A stretch of 64,000 nucleotides of DNA. Source: Aspidiotus rigidus. Lineage: Eukaryota > Arthropoda > Insecta > Hemiptera > Diaspididae. The DNA lies in contig JAVHKY010000024.1 in the NCBI GenBank assembly GCA_035079385.1, forward strand, positions 3,038,001-3,102,000, in the 5' to 3' direction. The position numbers and the translations under genes are program-made. The notes under the pieces are model-generated. The model worked only from the letters and a program-made list of their open reading frames with translations. It was not told where the DNA came from and made no database searches. Below are positions 11,431 to 23,810 of the stretch, one piece after another (within the stretch, counting starts at the first letter, position 1; each line of letters begins with the position of its first letter).

Positions 11431-12595
11431 CGTAGAGTTGACGTCTTAGGTTCAGCTGATTTCGATATAATATGCCAGGAATTGAAGCGTGTCGAAAGGA
11501 TGTCATTATGAATCAACTGATACCACTGACCAAGCGCAGTCGAATCTCATTGTGCGTTATTTTGATGGTGGTTGTTTTCGAGAAGGATTGCTAGCTCTAC
11601 TATCCATGGAGGGGCATACTACTGGTTCTGATATATAATTCGATATTACCGAGAAATTCTTTCGTGACAATGGACTTGATCTGAAAAAGATCTGCTTACT
11701 GGTAACTAACGGAGCCCCATCTATGGTGGGCAAGACGAGCGGTTTTGTGCAAAGATTGAAGGAAGTAGCTTCATCATTCATCAGAGCGTCTTATGTGCTA
11801 AGCTTTCTGGGCATTTTAAAAACGTAATGGAGACTATCATGAAAATTATAAATTGCATACGGTCGAAGTCTAGCCTGAAACATCGATTGTTTCAGAAGAT
11901 GTTGGCGCAGCATCGGGACATTCGCATGTATAATGAGGTGCGTTGGCTCAGCAAAGATGAAGTCTTGGTACGATTCATCGATCTGAAGGAAGAAATAGTT
12001 GCATTTCTAGGCTCAACAACCATGAAAAGAGCTGAGGATTTCTTGGTAATTCTCGGGAATGAAGATTTCATGCTCGTTGTTGCATTCCTAGCCGACACGA
12101 TCTGAGCGCATTTGAAAAGAAAATTCACGTTTTATCTGCTGACCTGCAAGGAAAATTGGTACACTTCCCAAGAATGCGCGCCATCGTCAAAGCTTCTAAG
12201 AATAGTATCAATGTCACCCATGTCATGACTGACTTCTTATCCGCACTGCAAGATAATTTTGCAAATCGCTTCTCTGACTTCAAAATTGACAAGAATATCA
12301 TAAAATTTGTGAAGAACCTTTTCAAATGGGAAATTCCCAACAATTTGGATCATTTTTTACATTCTTCCAGTCTTGTCATTGATGAAGGGAGCTTCCACAT
12401 GGAGTTGATGCACCTGAAAAAATCATCTGCTGAGAGTGACCGTTTTGTTGCTAGCGATTACCACCAATTTTGGGTTGAAATTGATTTTGTTACGTATCCT
12501 ACTTTAAAGAAATTCAGTTCATTTTTTGACCATGTTCGCGTCAACGTACGCATGCGAATCGGCTTTCTCACATATGAACGCAATCAAATGTAATT
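11430..12595 (+). pseudogene. broken hAT transposase of ZBED5/GTF2IRD2/SCAND3 type
   Basis: Three frames together cover the catalytic region. ESTD...AQSNLIVRYFDG lies at about 11500-11560, then LLALLSMEGHTTGSDI, FFRDNGLDLKKI and TNGAPSMVGKTSGF at about 11700-11740. The stretch EVRWLSKDEVLVRFIDLKEEI is at about 11935-12000, AFLADTI at about 12090, and LSALQDNFANRFSDF at about 12235-12285. All match in order the RNase-H-like core of this hAT lineage. The second catalytic aspartate, normally in TDGAPSM, is asparagine here (AAC at 11708-11710). Stops near 11636 and 11825 and a frameshift near 12105 confirm a pseudogene. The BED finger and the C-terminal dimerisation part are not seen. Confidence 0.8.
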
Positions 12596-13607
12596 CAAGG
12601 TCGAGTTAAATAGATGGCAAACTGGAAGATTGTCTTCGAATCGCGCTGACGACGTACTGAACCGAATTTTTCGAAACTCGCTCAAAATTTTAAGGTTAAT
12701 CAATTTTCTCACCAGCGTAAATGTAAATTGAAACTATTTTATATCGTCACTGTTTTTTTTTTTCTCATTAAAAATTTTCTGATCCGCGAAAATTTCTTCA
12801 CCGTGAAAGCGGCCCGACATAAGAATTACTTGAATAGGCCTGATGCAGAGTATCAAGAAACGAGAAACTACGATATAAACCTTACCTTTATCAAAGATCA
12901 CATTCCTTGGTAACGCAGATGTTCTCTTTGTATCGTTCCAAACAATATTATGATATATCCTTCCGATCCCTGTTGTCAGGAAATTCGTCAAATAGTACGC
13001 TCTCATTCTTACACAATGTGAGACTTTCTCTCCGTATCAGGTCTGAATAGAGCGGAACTTTTTCCCGCTGTGTTCTGCCGCGTGAAATTAAGTCGTCGCC
13101 TTGCTCATATAACTTTCTTTTTTTGATTTATTAACGAGCTCTATGTTACGCCGAATTCGAGCAATTGGACAATGCGCGCAGTCTGCAGCAATTCCACCAA
13201 ATGCGTGCAGTCATCAACACTTTGCTGACAGCACGCAGTCGGCATCGTGATTGCTAAATGTGCGCAAAATACTGATGAGTGCGCCCGATTGGAATACTTG
13301 AATGCAGATTGCGCGCATTCAGAAAATCATAATTTTGAGTAGTATCCTGAATTTGTGCAGTTAACAAATGCGCGCAGTTGCTAAAAGAAATTCTGCCGAA
13401 TTCATGCATACAAAAATATATTGGGCATACGTATAAACCAAAAATTGAAAGATTGATTAATTTTGAAAAAAATATAGCAAATTACGCTAAAAATATTCAA
13501 TTAATTAAAAAGGTGTTAAGTTGTCGACATGTTATTGTCGCACGTGCGGCCAGCGTGGCAAGCAGACGAATTGCGTTGGAGCCCAGACTTGACGCAAAAT
13601 AGTCGAA
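12596..13607. other. unassigned stretch with a dense AATGCGCGCAGT-like motif array at 13140-13385
   Basis: 12596-13130 shows nothing recognisable. At 13140-13385 the motif ATGCGCGCAGT and variants (GTGCGCAAA, GCACGCAGT, GTGCGCCCG) recur about eight times at irregular spacing in non-coding sequence. The pattern resembles the motif-packed hAT elements elsewhere in the window, but I could not find terminal repeats or a target duplication. Confidence 0.4.
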
Positions 13608-13692
13608 ATTTTTCCAAGATTTTGGTTGGACGGCGGACATGACACGGCAAATTTCTCAAAAAGCCCCCCAGAGAACAGATTCCCTGTTAACA
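13608..13692 (-). mobile_element. R1-family 5' end fragment
   Basis: On the minus strand this reads AACAGGGAATCTGTT, then GGCTTTTTGAGAAATTTGCC and the GCCGTCCAA segment, as at 9276. Only about 85 bp remain before homology stops. Confidence 0.75.
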
Positions 13693-14639
13693 AGCTCCAA
13701 TTTCTCAGCCACTTTCACACCGCCCTTCCCGACGCAAAGAAGTCATCCTACCCCGTCCTGGAATAGGCACACGCGCCTCATCCTGTTTATTCTTACACTG
13801 CAATGTTGACGATCTATTCATTCAACACTTCTCTCGCCCGGCTCTCGAAAAAATCAGTTTTCTTCATTTCGAACTCCCTCTCAAACAATTACGAGCATTT
13901 GTATGAGCACGATGAACTACTTCCGATCGATATTTATGTCCACAACTTCATCTAATTCATATTAACATAGATATTTCATAAGGCCGAGGGTCATTCAGAA
14001 AGGCACTAGCCGGGTAAGGGGGAAATGGCCTTGGTCAAATTTCCATCAAAATGTTGTCCCCAATAAGAAAACTCGAAGTCCAAAAAATTGGATCCATCCG
14101 TTCACTCACATGGGCTGCAGAGCCATTTTTAGGCCTAAAATCCAAATGGCTGTATCTCCAACAATAATGATCGCACAGCAATGAAACTTGGGGGAATTTT
14201 AGTATACGTGAACGTTCATCCGTGGTAGGTATTTAAAAAAAAAAAAATCGTCCATATTTTCCCTAGTTTCTAGCAATAACAAAACTTCAAACTCAAATTT
14301 AAAAAAAAATCGGGGGGGGGGGAGGGGGGAAGGAGGCACCTGGGGAAAATCATTCATTTGAAGCGCCATACCCTCTACTACAACATACATGAGTACCATA
14401 GTCCTCGGTGAGGTACAACATTCCTAAAAAATTCAAAATCTCATGAATTTCTGTGATTTTTCCATGAATAGCGGGGTGAACTATGACTGCTACCGCAATA
14501 GACCGCGAGAAATCAATGGTCAATGTTCGAGGTGAAAAATACGCACTCCTCCGTGAGATGAAATGGGAATGTTGATAGACCAAAAATATATTTGTAGTAT
14601 TTCGTTTATCGATTTAGTCAATTCTTATGTAAACACGTC

Positions 14640-15940
14640 CACCGCTGAGGTGGAGTACGTTAGATTGAGTAAAATAGTTGAAAAATTCTCCAGTTGCTGG
14701 AACAGTCTGAAAATAGTAGAGAAGTGAGAAAATCCACTTTTTCAACCTGGAGAACTACGATTTTTCATATATCCTTCATCAATTAGGTTAATTCTTAAGT
14801 AAACATGTCCGCCGAATTTGAAAAAAATAGTCAAAAAATTCTCCAGTCGCTGGAACCTTCTGGAAATGACAAATAATCGAGAAAATTAACTTTTTCACCC
14901 TGGAGGACCGTGAGTATTTGTATTTTGTTCATCAATTAGGTCGATTCACATGTAAACACATCCGCCGTGTTTGAACAAAATGGTCGAAAAATTCTCCAGT
15001 CGCTGGAACGTTCTGGATGTGACAAATAATCGATCAAATCCACTTTTTCACCCTGGAGGACCGTGAGTTTTGGTATTTCATTCATCAATTAGGTCAGTTC
15101 TTACGTAAACATGTTCGCCGAGTTTGATAAAAATAGTCCAAAAATTCTCCAGCCGCTGGAGCCTTCTGGAAACGACCAATAAACGAGAAAATCCACTTTT
15201 TCAACCTGGAGAACTGCGATTTTTCATACATCCTTCATCAATTAGGTTAATTCTTAAGTAAACATGTCCGCCGAATTTGAAAAAAATAGTTAAAAAATTC
15301 TCCAGCCGCTGGGACCTTCTGGAAATGATAAATAATCGAGAAAATCCAATTTCTCATCCTGGAGGACTGTGAGTTTTGGTATTGGGTTCATCAATTAGGT
15401 CGATTTACATGAAAACATATCCGCCGAGTTCGGAAATGGTGGTCAAAAAATTCTCCAGTCGCTGGAACCTTCTGGAAATGACAAATAATCGAGAAAATCC
15501 ACTTTTCACCCAGGAGGACCGTGAGTTTTGGTATTGTGTTTATCAATTAGGTCGATTCTCATGTAAACACATCCACCGAGTTCGAAAAAAATAGTCAAAA
15601 AATTCTCCAGCCGCTGGAACCTTTTGGAAATGGCAAATAATCGAGAAAATCCACTTTTCACCCAGGAGGACCGTGAGTTTTGGTATTGTGTTTATCAATT
15701 AGGTCGATTCTCATGTAAACACATCCACCGAGTTCGAAAAAAATAGTCAAAAAATTCTCCAGTCGCTGGAACCTTCTGGAAATGGCAAATAATCAAGAAA
15801 ATCCACTTTTTCACCCTGGGGAACCGTGAGTTTTGGTACTGTATGTGAATTCTGAAGTACACATGTTCGCCGTGTTTGAAAAAAATGGTCAAAAAATTCT
15901 TCAGTCGCTGGACCGGTCTGGAAATGATAAAAAATCGAGG
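14640..15940. repeat. satellite of about 150-bp units inside the foldback arm (block A)
   Basis: About nine tandem units share, in order, CTCCAGTCGCTGGAACCTTC, TGGAAATGACAAATAATCGA, AAAATCCACTTTTTCACCC, TGGAGGACCGTGAGTTTTGG, CATCAATTAGGTCGATTC and TAAACACATCCGCCGAGTT. The CTCCAG...CTGGA part is a small palindrome. Units differ by scattered changes. Block B carries fewer units. Weak frames run through the array but start at non-ATG codons and follow the repeat period, so they are not genes. Confidence 0.85.
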
Positions 15941-16132
15941 ATATCTATTTCTGTTATGGGGATGGAAGAGAATGATAGCGATAAGAGTTTTTCAGGTGTG
16001 AGTCCGCGGTGGGAGAAGGGTGTTAGCCGCGCGGCCAGTCGAAGCAGGGGAGTATGCAAAAATGATTATTGTGTTATGCCAACCGAAGGAAATGATACCA
16101 AAAAGATTTTTTCTGTTGTCAGTCCGCGGTGA
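15863..16132 (+). CDS. small frame in the centre of the foldback element, kept open in three copies (block A copy)
   Basis: From the first ATG the frame encodes about 89 residues. Residues 1-25 come from a satellite unit. The rest is unique to the element centre and contains two short repeats, FSGVSPRWE and FSVVSPR, about 45 residues apart, and an SRAASRSRG stretch. The same frame stays open at 26693-26962 and, on the other strand, at 33858-33586, with a 3-nt in-frame insertion and only substitutions otherwise. No known domain, signal peptide or membrane segment. An open frame of this length can persist by chance in young copies, so expression is unproven. Confidence 0.3.
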   Translation: MFAVFEKNGQKILQSLDRSGNDKKSRISISVMGMEENDSDKSFSGVSPRWEKGVSRAASRSRGVCKNDYCVMPTEGNDTKKIFSVVSPR

Positions 16133-16659
16133 GAGAACAACTACGAGCCGGAATTTGAATGAGCGGGGAAATTCATGAAAATTCTCGTTACGTCATGCCC
16201 ATGGAAGCGAATTACACAATACCAAAACTCACGGTCCTCCAGGGTGAAGAAGTGAATTTGCTCGTTGATTGGTCGTTTCCAGAAAGCTGAGCGGCTGGAG
16301 AATTTTTGGACTATTTTTTTCAAACTCGGCGAACATGTTTACGTAAGAACTGACCTAATTGATGAATGAAATACCGCAGGTAGTGGAATTATCATGAAAA
16401 GGTAACTTGTACGAATTTTTAGACTCTGCAAGGAAAGAGAATTGTACAAGTTGAAGTGATTCTAAAAAACTTACTCGAAGTAATTGAAGAAAAAATGATA
16501 AATAAATGACTGGAAGACAGAAAAATCATATAATATGGCAGGCTACCTAAATGTCTGATGGTTAAATCAGAGTGCCTACAAAAATAGAAAAATAAAAATG
16601 AAGCTTTTTTGCAGAACCTTCTGCAAGACTTTTCCTTTTTATTTAGCATACACTGGTAT

Positions 16660-17960
16660 TGAAAAGGCTTTAGCCGTGTAAGGGGGGGAAAATGGCCTTG
16701 GTCGGAAAATGTTTCAAATGTCCTTCTTATGCAGGGGTGCTGTGAAGCCATTTTGATGAAGACGATTCTTCGTATTTGTCGTTTTAAGGGGGGGGGGGGA
16801 GGCATTTGTAAAGTTTTTTTTTTTTTTTTTTAGTTACAAGAAATCAAATTTGAGGGGGGTTTCTTCATTGAACCGAGGGGATCACAACACCCCTGTTATG
16901 TAAACACGTCCACCGATTAGGTGGAGTACGTTAGATTGAGAAAAATAGTTGAAAAATTCTCCAGTCGCTGGAACAGTATGAAAATAGTAGAGAAGTGAGA
17001 AAATCCACTTTTTCAACCTGAAGAACTACGATTTTTCATATTTCATTCATCAAATAGGTCAGTTCTTACGTAAACATGTCGGCCGAATCTGAAAAAAAGG
17101 TCAAAAAATTCTCCAGTGGCTGGAACGTTTTGGAAATGACAAATAATCCTCTTTTTCACCCTGGAGGACCGCGTCTTTTCATATTTCATTCATCAAAGGT
17201 CAAATTTTACATAAACATGTCCACTGAGTTTGAAAAAAATGGTCAAAAAATTGGAACGCTCTGGAAATGACGAAAAATCGAGAAAATCCAATTTTTCACC
17301 CCGGAGGACCGTGAGTTTTGGTATTTCATTCATCAATTAGGTGAATTCTTTAGTAAATATATCCGCCAAGTTGGGAAAAAATAATCAAAAGATTCTCTAG
17401 TTTCTGAGATGCCCTGGAAATAGTAAAAACTCCGCAGGTAATCCACTTTTCCAACATGGAAAACCGTGATTTTTCATATTCTGTTTATCAATACGGTCAA
17501 TTCTTATGTAATTACAGCCGCAGAGCTGGAAAAAAAATAGTCAATACTTAATTCTCCCGTCGCTGGAACGATCTCGAAATAGTACCAAATCCAGAAAAGC
17601 CACTTTTCCAACATGGAGAGCCCTGATTTTTGGTACGTTGTTTATCAAACAGGGCAAATCTTACACATATGTTAATACCTCTGCCGAGTTTGGAAAAAAT
17701 AATCAATAAATTCTCCAGTCGCAGGAATAGTCTAAAAATCAAAAATTGAAAATATTTACTTTGTGAACTTGGAGAATCGCGTGATTTTTATATTCTATTT
17801 ATCAGTAAGGTTAATTTTTAAGTAAACACATCCCTATTTCGAATAAAATAGTCAATAAATTCTCCAGACGCTCATTGGTATGGTCGATTCTTATAAGAAC
17901 ACTTACGCCGAGTTATAAAAAAATTGAAAAAAATTCTCCAGTCGTTGGGACGCACTGGAA
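16660..17960. repeat. second element start and more diverged 150-bp satellite (block A)
   Basis: AAAGGCTTTAGCCGTGTAAG at about 16661 is a variant of the foldback terminus. It is followed by G- and T-runs and then from about 16900 by seven or so diverged units of the same satellite (GTCGCTGGAAC, TGGAAATGAC, GGACCGTGAGTTTTGGTATT). The intervening 16391-16660 shows no recognisable gene. Confidence 0.7.
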
Positions 17961-18016
17961 ATATTAAAAAATCAAAGATACACAACCGCCACTATAATTT
18001 ATGTGTTATTTTTTTC

Positions 18017-18244
18017 CCCTCGAGTCGCAGCGGTACAAATTGTGTTACTGGTAGCCGTGCACTCGCATGATGTGAAGGAATCCTTTTTCGAGACACAATA
18101 GAAGACAATCATCTCCTTTGTATTGTCATGCTCATTAATTCAAATATTTGGAGCATTGTCACCTCAATTTGAGAAGAGATTCCTCCACTTCATGCAAGTG
18201 CACGGCTCCTAGTAACACTGTTTGTACCACTGAAACTTCAGGGG
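18017..18244. mobile_element. 228-bp inverted repeat element (MITE-like)
   Basis: Arms of about 67 bp at 18017-18083 and 18178-18244 share GGTACAAA, GTGTTACT, GCCGTGCACT and GGAATC in mirrored order. The ends read CCCCT...AGGGG. No clear target duplication. The same element lies at about 28838-29064 in block B. Confidence 0.65.
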
Positions 18245-18559
18245 AACAAAAACAAAAATTCTACATTTTAAAGTAAAGGAAATGAATCTTAGGGGTTGGT
18301 GTGTATCCTTGGTTTTTTACTATTTCCAGAGCGTCCCCGCGACTGGAGGATTTATTGACTATTTTTTCCCAACTCGTAAGATGTATTTACATAAGATTTG
18401 ACCTTATTGATAAACAGAATATGAAAAATCACGGTTTTCCATGTTGGAAAAGTGGTTTATCTGGACTCCCTCTCAACGAACACGTCTGTTCATGGCAAAA
18501 TAAGATTCGACGCATCAATCCCGGAAGACTTATGTTCATTCGTTTAAAAAAATAAATCT

Positions 18560-20790
18560 TTACGAGAGACTTATCGCTTATTGATGTTTGAATTGCGTAG
18601 ACACACACTAAATTAAAAATAATAATACAATCTTAGTACAAACCAATTCGCTGAGAAGAATTATACGTTGCGTCGCCGACTGCTCTTGGTGGAATTTGAT
18701 TACACGTTGATCGTAGCAAAATTTCGAATTGCTTTGGTTGGCCAACACGTCAATTGGAAACCTCATTTGAAAGACACTGACGCGATCTGTTTTCGAAGGA
18801 CAAACAGGGGGGATATACATCCCTTGGATTCATGACGGTCCTTTGAATGCATACCGCTTCCCTATTCAGGGCGCCGAACACCGACCATAGTTGAATTTAA
18901 CGTATCCCAAAATTGACAAAAAGTTGATGCACGCGCGAAAGTTAATTCCTGAGATATTTAACCGGGATTATATATCGTTCCAGAACCCATCGATTTCGCG
19001 AATAGAAATTTATAAATTTCGACAAATTTTACTTCGGTATCGGGTGGGCTTTAATAACGGCAATCAAAGCGGCCCAAACAATGTAAAAATTTATAAATTT
19101 TCGTAACACATGTTCAAAAAGAAATTTGGCCGAAACGTGCTCTCGAAAAATTCGATGTAGTTGAAGTTTTCGAAACAAGGCCGTCGCACACCCCCTTATG
19201 TATATGCTGGCGAACAACGACTGACTCCAAGATGGTCGGACGAGTCCGATCACTTGTAAGTCTTTTTCGACGCCATGCCTCGACCTGCTCGAATCTATAT
19301 AAGATAGAATAAAAATAGGAAGGATAGGAACACATATAAGAATAAAGGATAGATAGATGGAATGACGTATAAGAAAGAGAGAGAGAGAGAGAGGGAGAAG
19401 AGGAAAAAGAAAAAAGAATTTTCGATACGATGCAAATCGCGACATTGCATCGCGACATAAGCGTCAAGTTCGTCCCTCACCAACACAGACACTCACACAT
19501 ACGATATCATGAATCACGAAAGGTGGTCCCGTTTCAAGAATTTATTATTTTATCCGATATCCTGTGTTTTTTTTTTATCCACAAAATTTCACTCTTATAG
19601 TTCATTAAAGGATAGGCCTGTGTACCTATGTTTCCTTAGTTGACTTGCACCTACAAAAATACTCGTTTTCTCTTTTTCTCTCTTGACCTACATTCCTAAT
19701 TCACCAACTTACTATACGTCATTTAGTCCAAATATTCCCCAATTCTATCTCTCGTACTCTTATTATCCCGTCCTACCCATATTCCAACGCAGAAATTTGC
19801 CCGTTCACGCATCTTTCATATGTCCAATTGTTCATGAGTCATGATCACTCATCTAATATAATCTAAACCTACTCTCTGACCAATACCACAAACCCATTGA
19901 ATTTAAAAAGTTCTATTCTTCTTCTATCAACTTGATATTTTCTCTCTTTTATAAGATTCTGTAGCAAAACACGTTGCGAATCGCAGTGGAGTACTTCGTC
20001 AATAAAATCAAATCATTCAAATATTCTTAGCACGAGTACGAATAAGAAAAAGTCATCACAGAAATAATTAACAACTTATGTTGCCACTCATTTCATAACA
20101 CTGCCTCCGGCTGTGCGCATCATTTTGAACAATCAATTCCAACAAAAACTCCGTGGTTCGCGGCATCAGCTGTGACATTCACTGACTAACTACAAACTTC
20201 CCCACACAGAATCTTTTCCCAACCCTAGTCGTCTCCCAACTATGATGCACGCTGTGGATAAGCTTCAGTCACCCACGTCACAAATTTCCATTCACCCGAC
20301 CCCCCCCCCCTCCCCGCGTGCCCATCATAAAGTACACTACACCAACAATTTTTTTCAACGATCAACTTTTTTTGTGAATTCTATAATATCGCTGTATCTC
20401 CTTCAACAAATCCAAAACCTTTGTCAACAACCAAAATTTCCAAGATTTCACGGTCTTTGCTTCAGTTAAGAGAAATCACGCCTTCTTGCTTATTTTACTC
20501 CCCCCCTCCTATCAAATATACCTTATCAAAAATGTTACAATAAATTTATCTATCCTCGTGAGTTCTTTCCAATGACCCAATACTGAAATAACACCTCTTC
20601 TAATCGATCCAACTTTCTGCATCCTTTGGCTTCCGTCACCCGCGATTGACTTGAACCATTTGATGACTTGAGTCTATCCTCTCCCACTCTTACCTTCCAA
20701 CAAAAACTTGAAGCTTGACAATCAATCAACTATTTTTCAACGTCTTCGTCTAACTTCGTCTATCGCAAAAAATAAACCATAGTAAATGAA
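18560..20790. other. unassigned 2.2 kb at the right side of block A
   Basis: A short inverted satellite unit precedes it at 18300-18480. The rest has GA-rich simple sequence at 19375-19400, a C-run near 20300 and no frame with a recognisable domain. Frames that survive in both blocks (for example 18891-19106) do so because the blocks are recent copies. It is repeated at about 29385-31603. Confidence 0.5.
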
Positions 20791-21590
20791 CTAGCAAGTC
20801 CAGCGCGCCTACGGCGCGCCTCTTAGTTTTTTGTTTTCTCATTTTTATCTTATTCGAGAGCGCTATATAAACAGGAATAATTTTTAAAAATCTCGGTAAA
20901 TTATCTAGATATTTCTACTTTGGATATTGAAAAAAAAAAAAAGTAGAAATTCTCCAGACAACTTTTTTTTGGACCTGTATTCAAAATTTTTATGCAAACA
21001 AAAAGTTCTCGTGGCTACTTTTAATTCTGTTATTTAGGGTTTTGAGTAAGGTAGATACATGAAACAAAGGGAGTAACTCTGGGGTTTAAGATTATTTGGA
21101 ATTTCTTAGTTAGATACACTATTTTTTTTGTATCTTTTCATCTCATAGTTCAATTCAATCTGCTTAGTTTTCTTTTCAAGCTATTCTTCTTTCTTAATTT
21201 CATTCAATTTTGCACTCTTTCATTCTTTACTTGTTCTTCCATACAATCTTTTTTTTTTTCTTTCTTTCTTTATCGTTTCCTGAGTCTTCCAAATTGTTCT
21301 CTGCCTCAGTATCACACTCTTCCATAATGTAACTCCTCCTATTTTCGAGTTGATTTAGTTGAGACTTTGAAAATCCCTTCCTTCATTTACCTTAATTAGA
21401 ACAAAATTTCTCAAGGCCCTCAATTTATTCCTTCGAGTCCACCCACCTCCAACTAACAGTTATTCTTGACATCGAGTCCTGATTTTTGTAATTCACTATT
21501 CTCTAGGGATTCTTCTGTTAAATCCTGATGATGTTAAGAGCATCTCCAGTTTTTTATGATGTCAACTACCTACCCTAAATCGAGGTTCAA
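20791..21590. other. unassigned stretch, with a GC hairpin
   Basis: GCGCGCC-TAC-GGCGCGC at about 20802-20818 is a 7-bp stem with a 3-nt loop. The remainder is AT-rich without a gene. Confidence 0.45.
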
Positions 21591-21599
21591 TAGGAAACC

Positions 21600-22060
21600 T
21601 ATTCCATAGGGGGAGGGATTTTTGAAAATTTTGGTGTCTCGCCATCATTTACCTAGAACGATGGTTGATATTTTTCCAAGTCCTTTTCCTGTCATATATA
21701 TCTTGGAAGTTGAAATTCTTTCATGTTCCTCTCTTAAAAAATATAGCTTGGAAGTTGAAAGTTTTTAAAGTTATCCACTTGTCATAATTGCATAGGTCGA
21801 TGTACAAAATGCGTTTTCAATTTCAACTCCTCTGATGGTTCAATTTTTTACAAGTTCCTCTCCTGTCATACATAGCTCAATTCCCAATATTAAAAATCTT
21901 TTCAAATCTGACTCCTTTGATATTGAAAATTTTTCCTATCCCTTATCTATCATAATAGAGCTCAAATGTCTCAATTTTTCCAAGTCCCTCCTGCTATAGT
22001 TGGCTTAATTTTCAAAATTTTATCAAATCTAATTCCTCTTTTTGGAACCCCTCCAATTTT
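21600..22060 (-). repeat. very diverged R1 minisatellite array
   Basis: Read on the minus strand, units resemble the R1 minisatellite. On the plus strand TTTTTCCAAGTCC, CCTGTCATATATA and CTCTCCTGTCATACATAGCTC recur about five times at roughly 50-60 bp. The segment opens with AGGAAACCTATTCCATAGGGGG, minus its last two bases, similar to the R1 5' end but in the opposite sense. This looks like the oldest R1 copy in the window. Confidence 0.45.
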
Positions 22061-22089
22061 GAATTCAATTCTCAATATCAAAACCAATC

Positions 22090-23810
22090 CGTCCCATAGA
22101 AGAGGATGTGGGAATTCCTTATTCAACTTTATTAAACATGTGATTATTATACAGATAATCTGAGAATCTATCACCTTTTTTCCTGTTCTACTCTTCAAAA
22201 TCAACATACTTCCTACAAAGTATTTTCTCAATTATCCTTTGACCTGTGTAATCATTTCCAACACAGTTTCCAGCTCTCGCAACTACCTGTGTTAGTCAGT
22301 TCCATTTTCCAAATATTTCAGTTGCTTTTCTTCTTCTACTTCTTACAATGGAAGTGATTTTTGATTCAAAAAGTTGATATTGATAAGGGATCATCATATT
22401 TTGGTGACTACTATTTTCTATTTCGCCTATTAGCTCTCCTTCATTAGATACTTTCCATCATTATGTGGACATTTGTACGTCATTAGAACTTTTTGCCAAA
22501 TTAATTATCCTTCAATTTGCGAAGTGCTAAATTGTATCGGATAAAATGAGGTACGAAGTGCAAAGAGAAGGTCGTTACCGTTATAATATTAGGCTTTAGC
22601 TATTTTTTAGCTTAATTGTATCGGGTAAATTAGGTATGTGATGGATTTCGTCTGAAGCCTTCTTCTAGGGAACTGAGGTATGTTTTATGCGCTACTTTTA
22701 TTCCATTCTTCAGGGTTTTCCGAAACTCTTCATACTTGTTGATATTATTTATGATAATATTCTTTTTCAACTTTCGTTGTGCCCTTTTCTTAGAATCGTA
22801 CCCCCTACTTTTCCTGAATACATCCCTCTCAATTTCTCACATGATGTGTCTATAGTTGGAATTCTGATTAGGTTTAAGCTCACACTTTTCTACGCTATCT
22901 TTTATTTGATTCTCAGTTCACATCGGTTGCCCTCAATATGATCAAACTGATTGCGCGCCTAAAAACTACACCCTTTCACCCAAAATTAAGGACCTCACCT
23001 TGTAACTACGTACTTACGACCATAAAAACTTTCATTATTTCTTAATCCTAGCTTAATTCTTGTATCACTCACATAAAAAAACAACCCTGCAACAAACTTG
23101 GAATCATTAAAAGTTAACCTATCCTAAGTCTTCAGCGAACAGAAATTCCCACCATAAAGAGGTTATTTTTGCTCGATATAGAATTGGTCACTCTCAACTT
23201 GAACATTCTCATCTCCTCCTGGGTTTCCATGCTCTACCTTCATGTAAATCTTATTATGCAGATAATCTGACGATCTATCATCTTTTTTCCTGTCCTACTC
23301 TCCAAAATCAACGTACTTCCCACAATATAATCTCAGTCTCATCCTCTGTACCATGTAATCATTCCCAACACGGTTTCCAACTCCCGCAACTACCTATGGT
23401 ACTTAATTACTCCAACTTATACATATCCATTTTCTTTCTCCTGCCTTAAAATTTGAGTACCACCATCTGACTCAATTGCTACCTCTTCTTCCAATCATCT
23501 TCCCTATCCTCACGTTCTTTTCGTTTGTTTCTCACTCCACTCCAGTTATTCTTATTTTCAGAATACAACCATAATACCATTTTACAAATTATTTTAATCG
23601 CTTTTCTTCTTTTACTTCTTACAATCTAATTGAAGTGATTTTTATTCAAAAAGTTGACACTGATAAGGGATTCTCATATTTTTATGACTACCATTTTCTA
23701 TTTTACCTGTTGGCTCTCCTTCATTAGATACTTATATTATCATTATAATTATATGGACATTGTGACATCATTAAAACTTTTTGTCGAATTCATTTTTCTT
23801 GTCTCGCGTC
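22090..23810. repeat. direct duplication of a 0.55-kb segment
   Basis: 22090-22640 and about 23240-23810 align collinearly. Shared blocks include CAGATAATCTGA, TTTTTTCCTGT, CAACTACCT, TCAAAAAGTTGA, GATAAGGGAT and CTCTCCTTCATTAGATACTT. They have diverged by many substitutions and small indels. The second copy retains more LINE coding sequence (23150-23430). Further scraps (TTAGCTATTTTTTAGCT) recur near 22595 and 24238. Confidence 0.7.
23150..23430 (+). pseudogene. 3' coding tail of an RNase H-bearing LINE
   Basis: The plus strand reads RYRIGHSQLEHSHLL and then YHLFSCPTLQNQR. These match the RxRIGHTxLTHxHLL and CPxxxxxR region after the RNase H domain of I/jockey-like non-LTR elements, also seen at 47234-48034 on the other strand. 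The upstream RT is absent. Zinc-finger cysteines are partly lost. Confidence 0.6.

Larger units (their letters stand above)
13999..20790. repeat. block A: 6.8-kb segment repeated at 25.3-31.6 kb
   Basis: The block starts at the terminus of the long-inverted-repeat element (AAAGGCACTAGCCGGGTAAG), contains that element's left arm, centre and the start of its right arm (to about 16390), then a second partial element start (16660) with satellite, a hairpin, and about 2.2 kb of unassigned sequence. It stops abruptly at 20790 (CATAGTAAATGAA). Block B matches across its whole length apart from scattered substitutions and fewer satellite units. No block A sequence is found upstream of 13999 or downstream of 20790 in block B, so the unit has sharp edges. 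Confidence 0.85.

Noticed and set aside
9276..13692. one 4.4-kb transposon bounded by the inverted R1 starts and encoding the hAT transposase
   Set aside because: The left R1 copy is complete by itself with its own 5-bp target duplication (9271-9275, 9598-9602), so the opposite R1 fragment at 13.6 kb is independent.
15376..15892. frames inside the foldback satellite with repeated KKFSSRWNLLEMTNN-type peptides
   Set aside because: They follow the 150-bp satellite units on both strands and start at non-ATG codons.
14640..15940. CRISPR-like regular array
   Set aside because: Units are whole 150-bp satellite repeats without distinct spacers, and the context is eukaryotic.
18640..18900. possible rRNA-like or structured RNA segment
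   Set aside because: Balanced composition caught the eye, but no conserved rRNA motif could be recognised.
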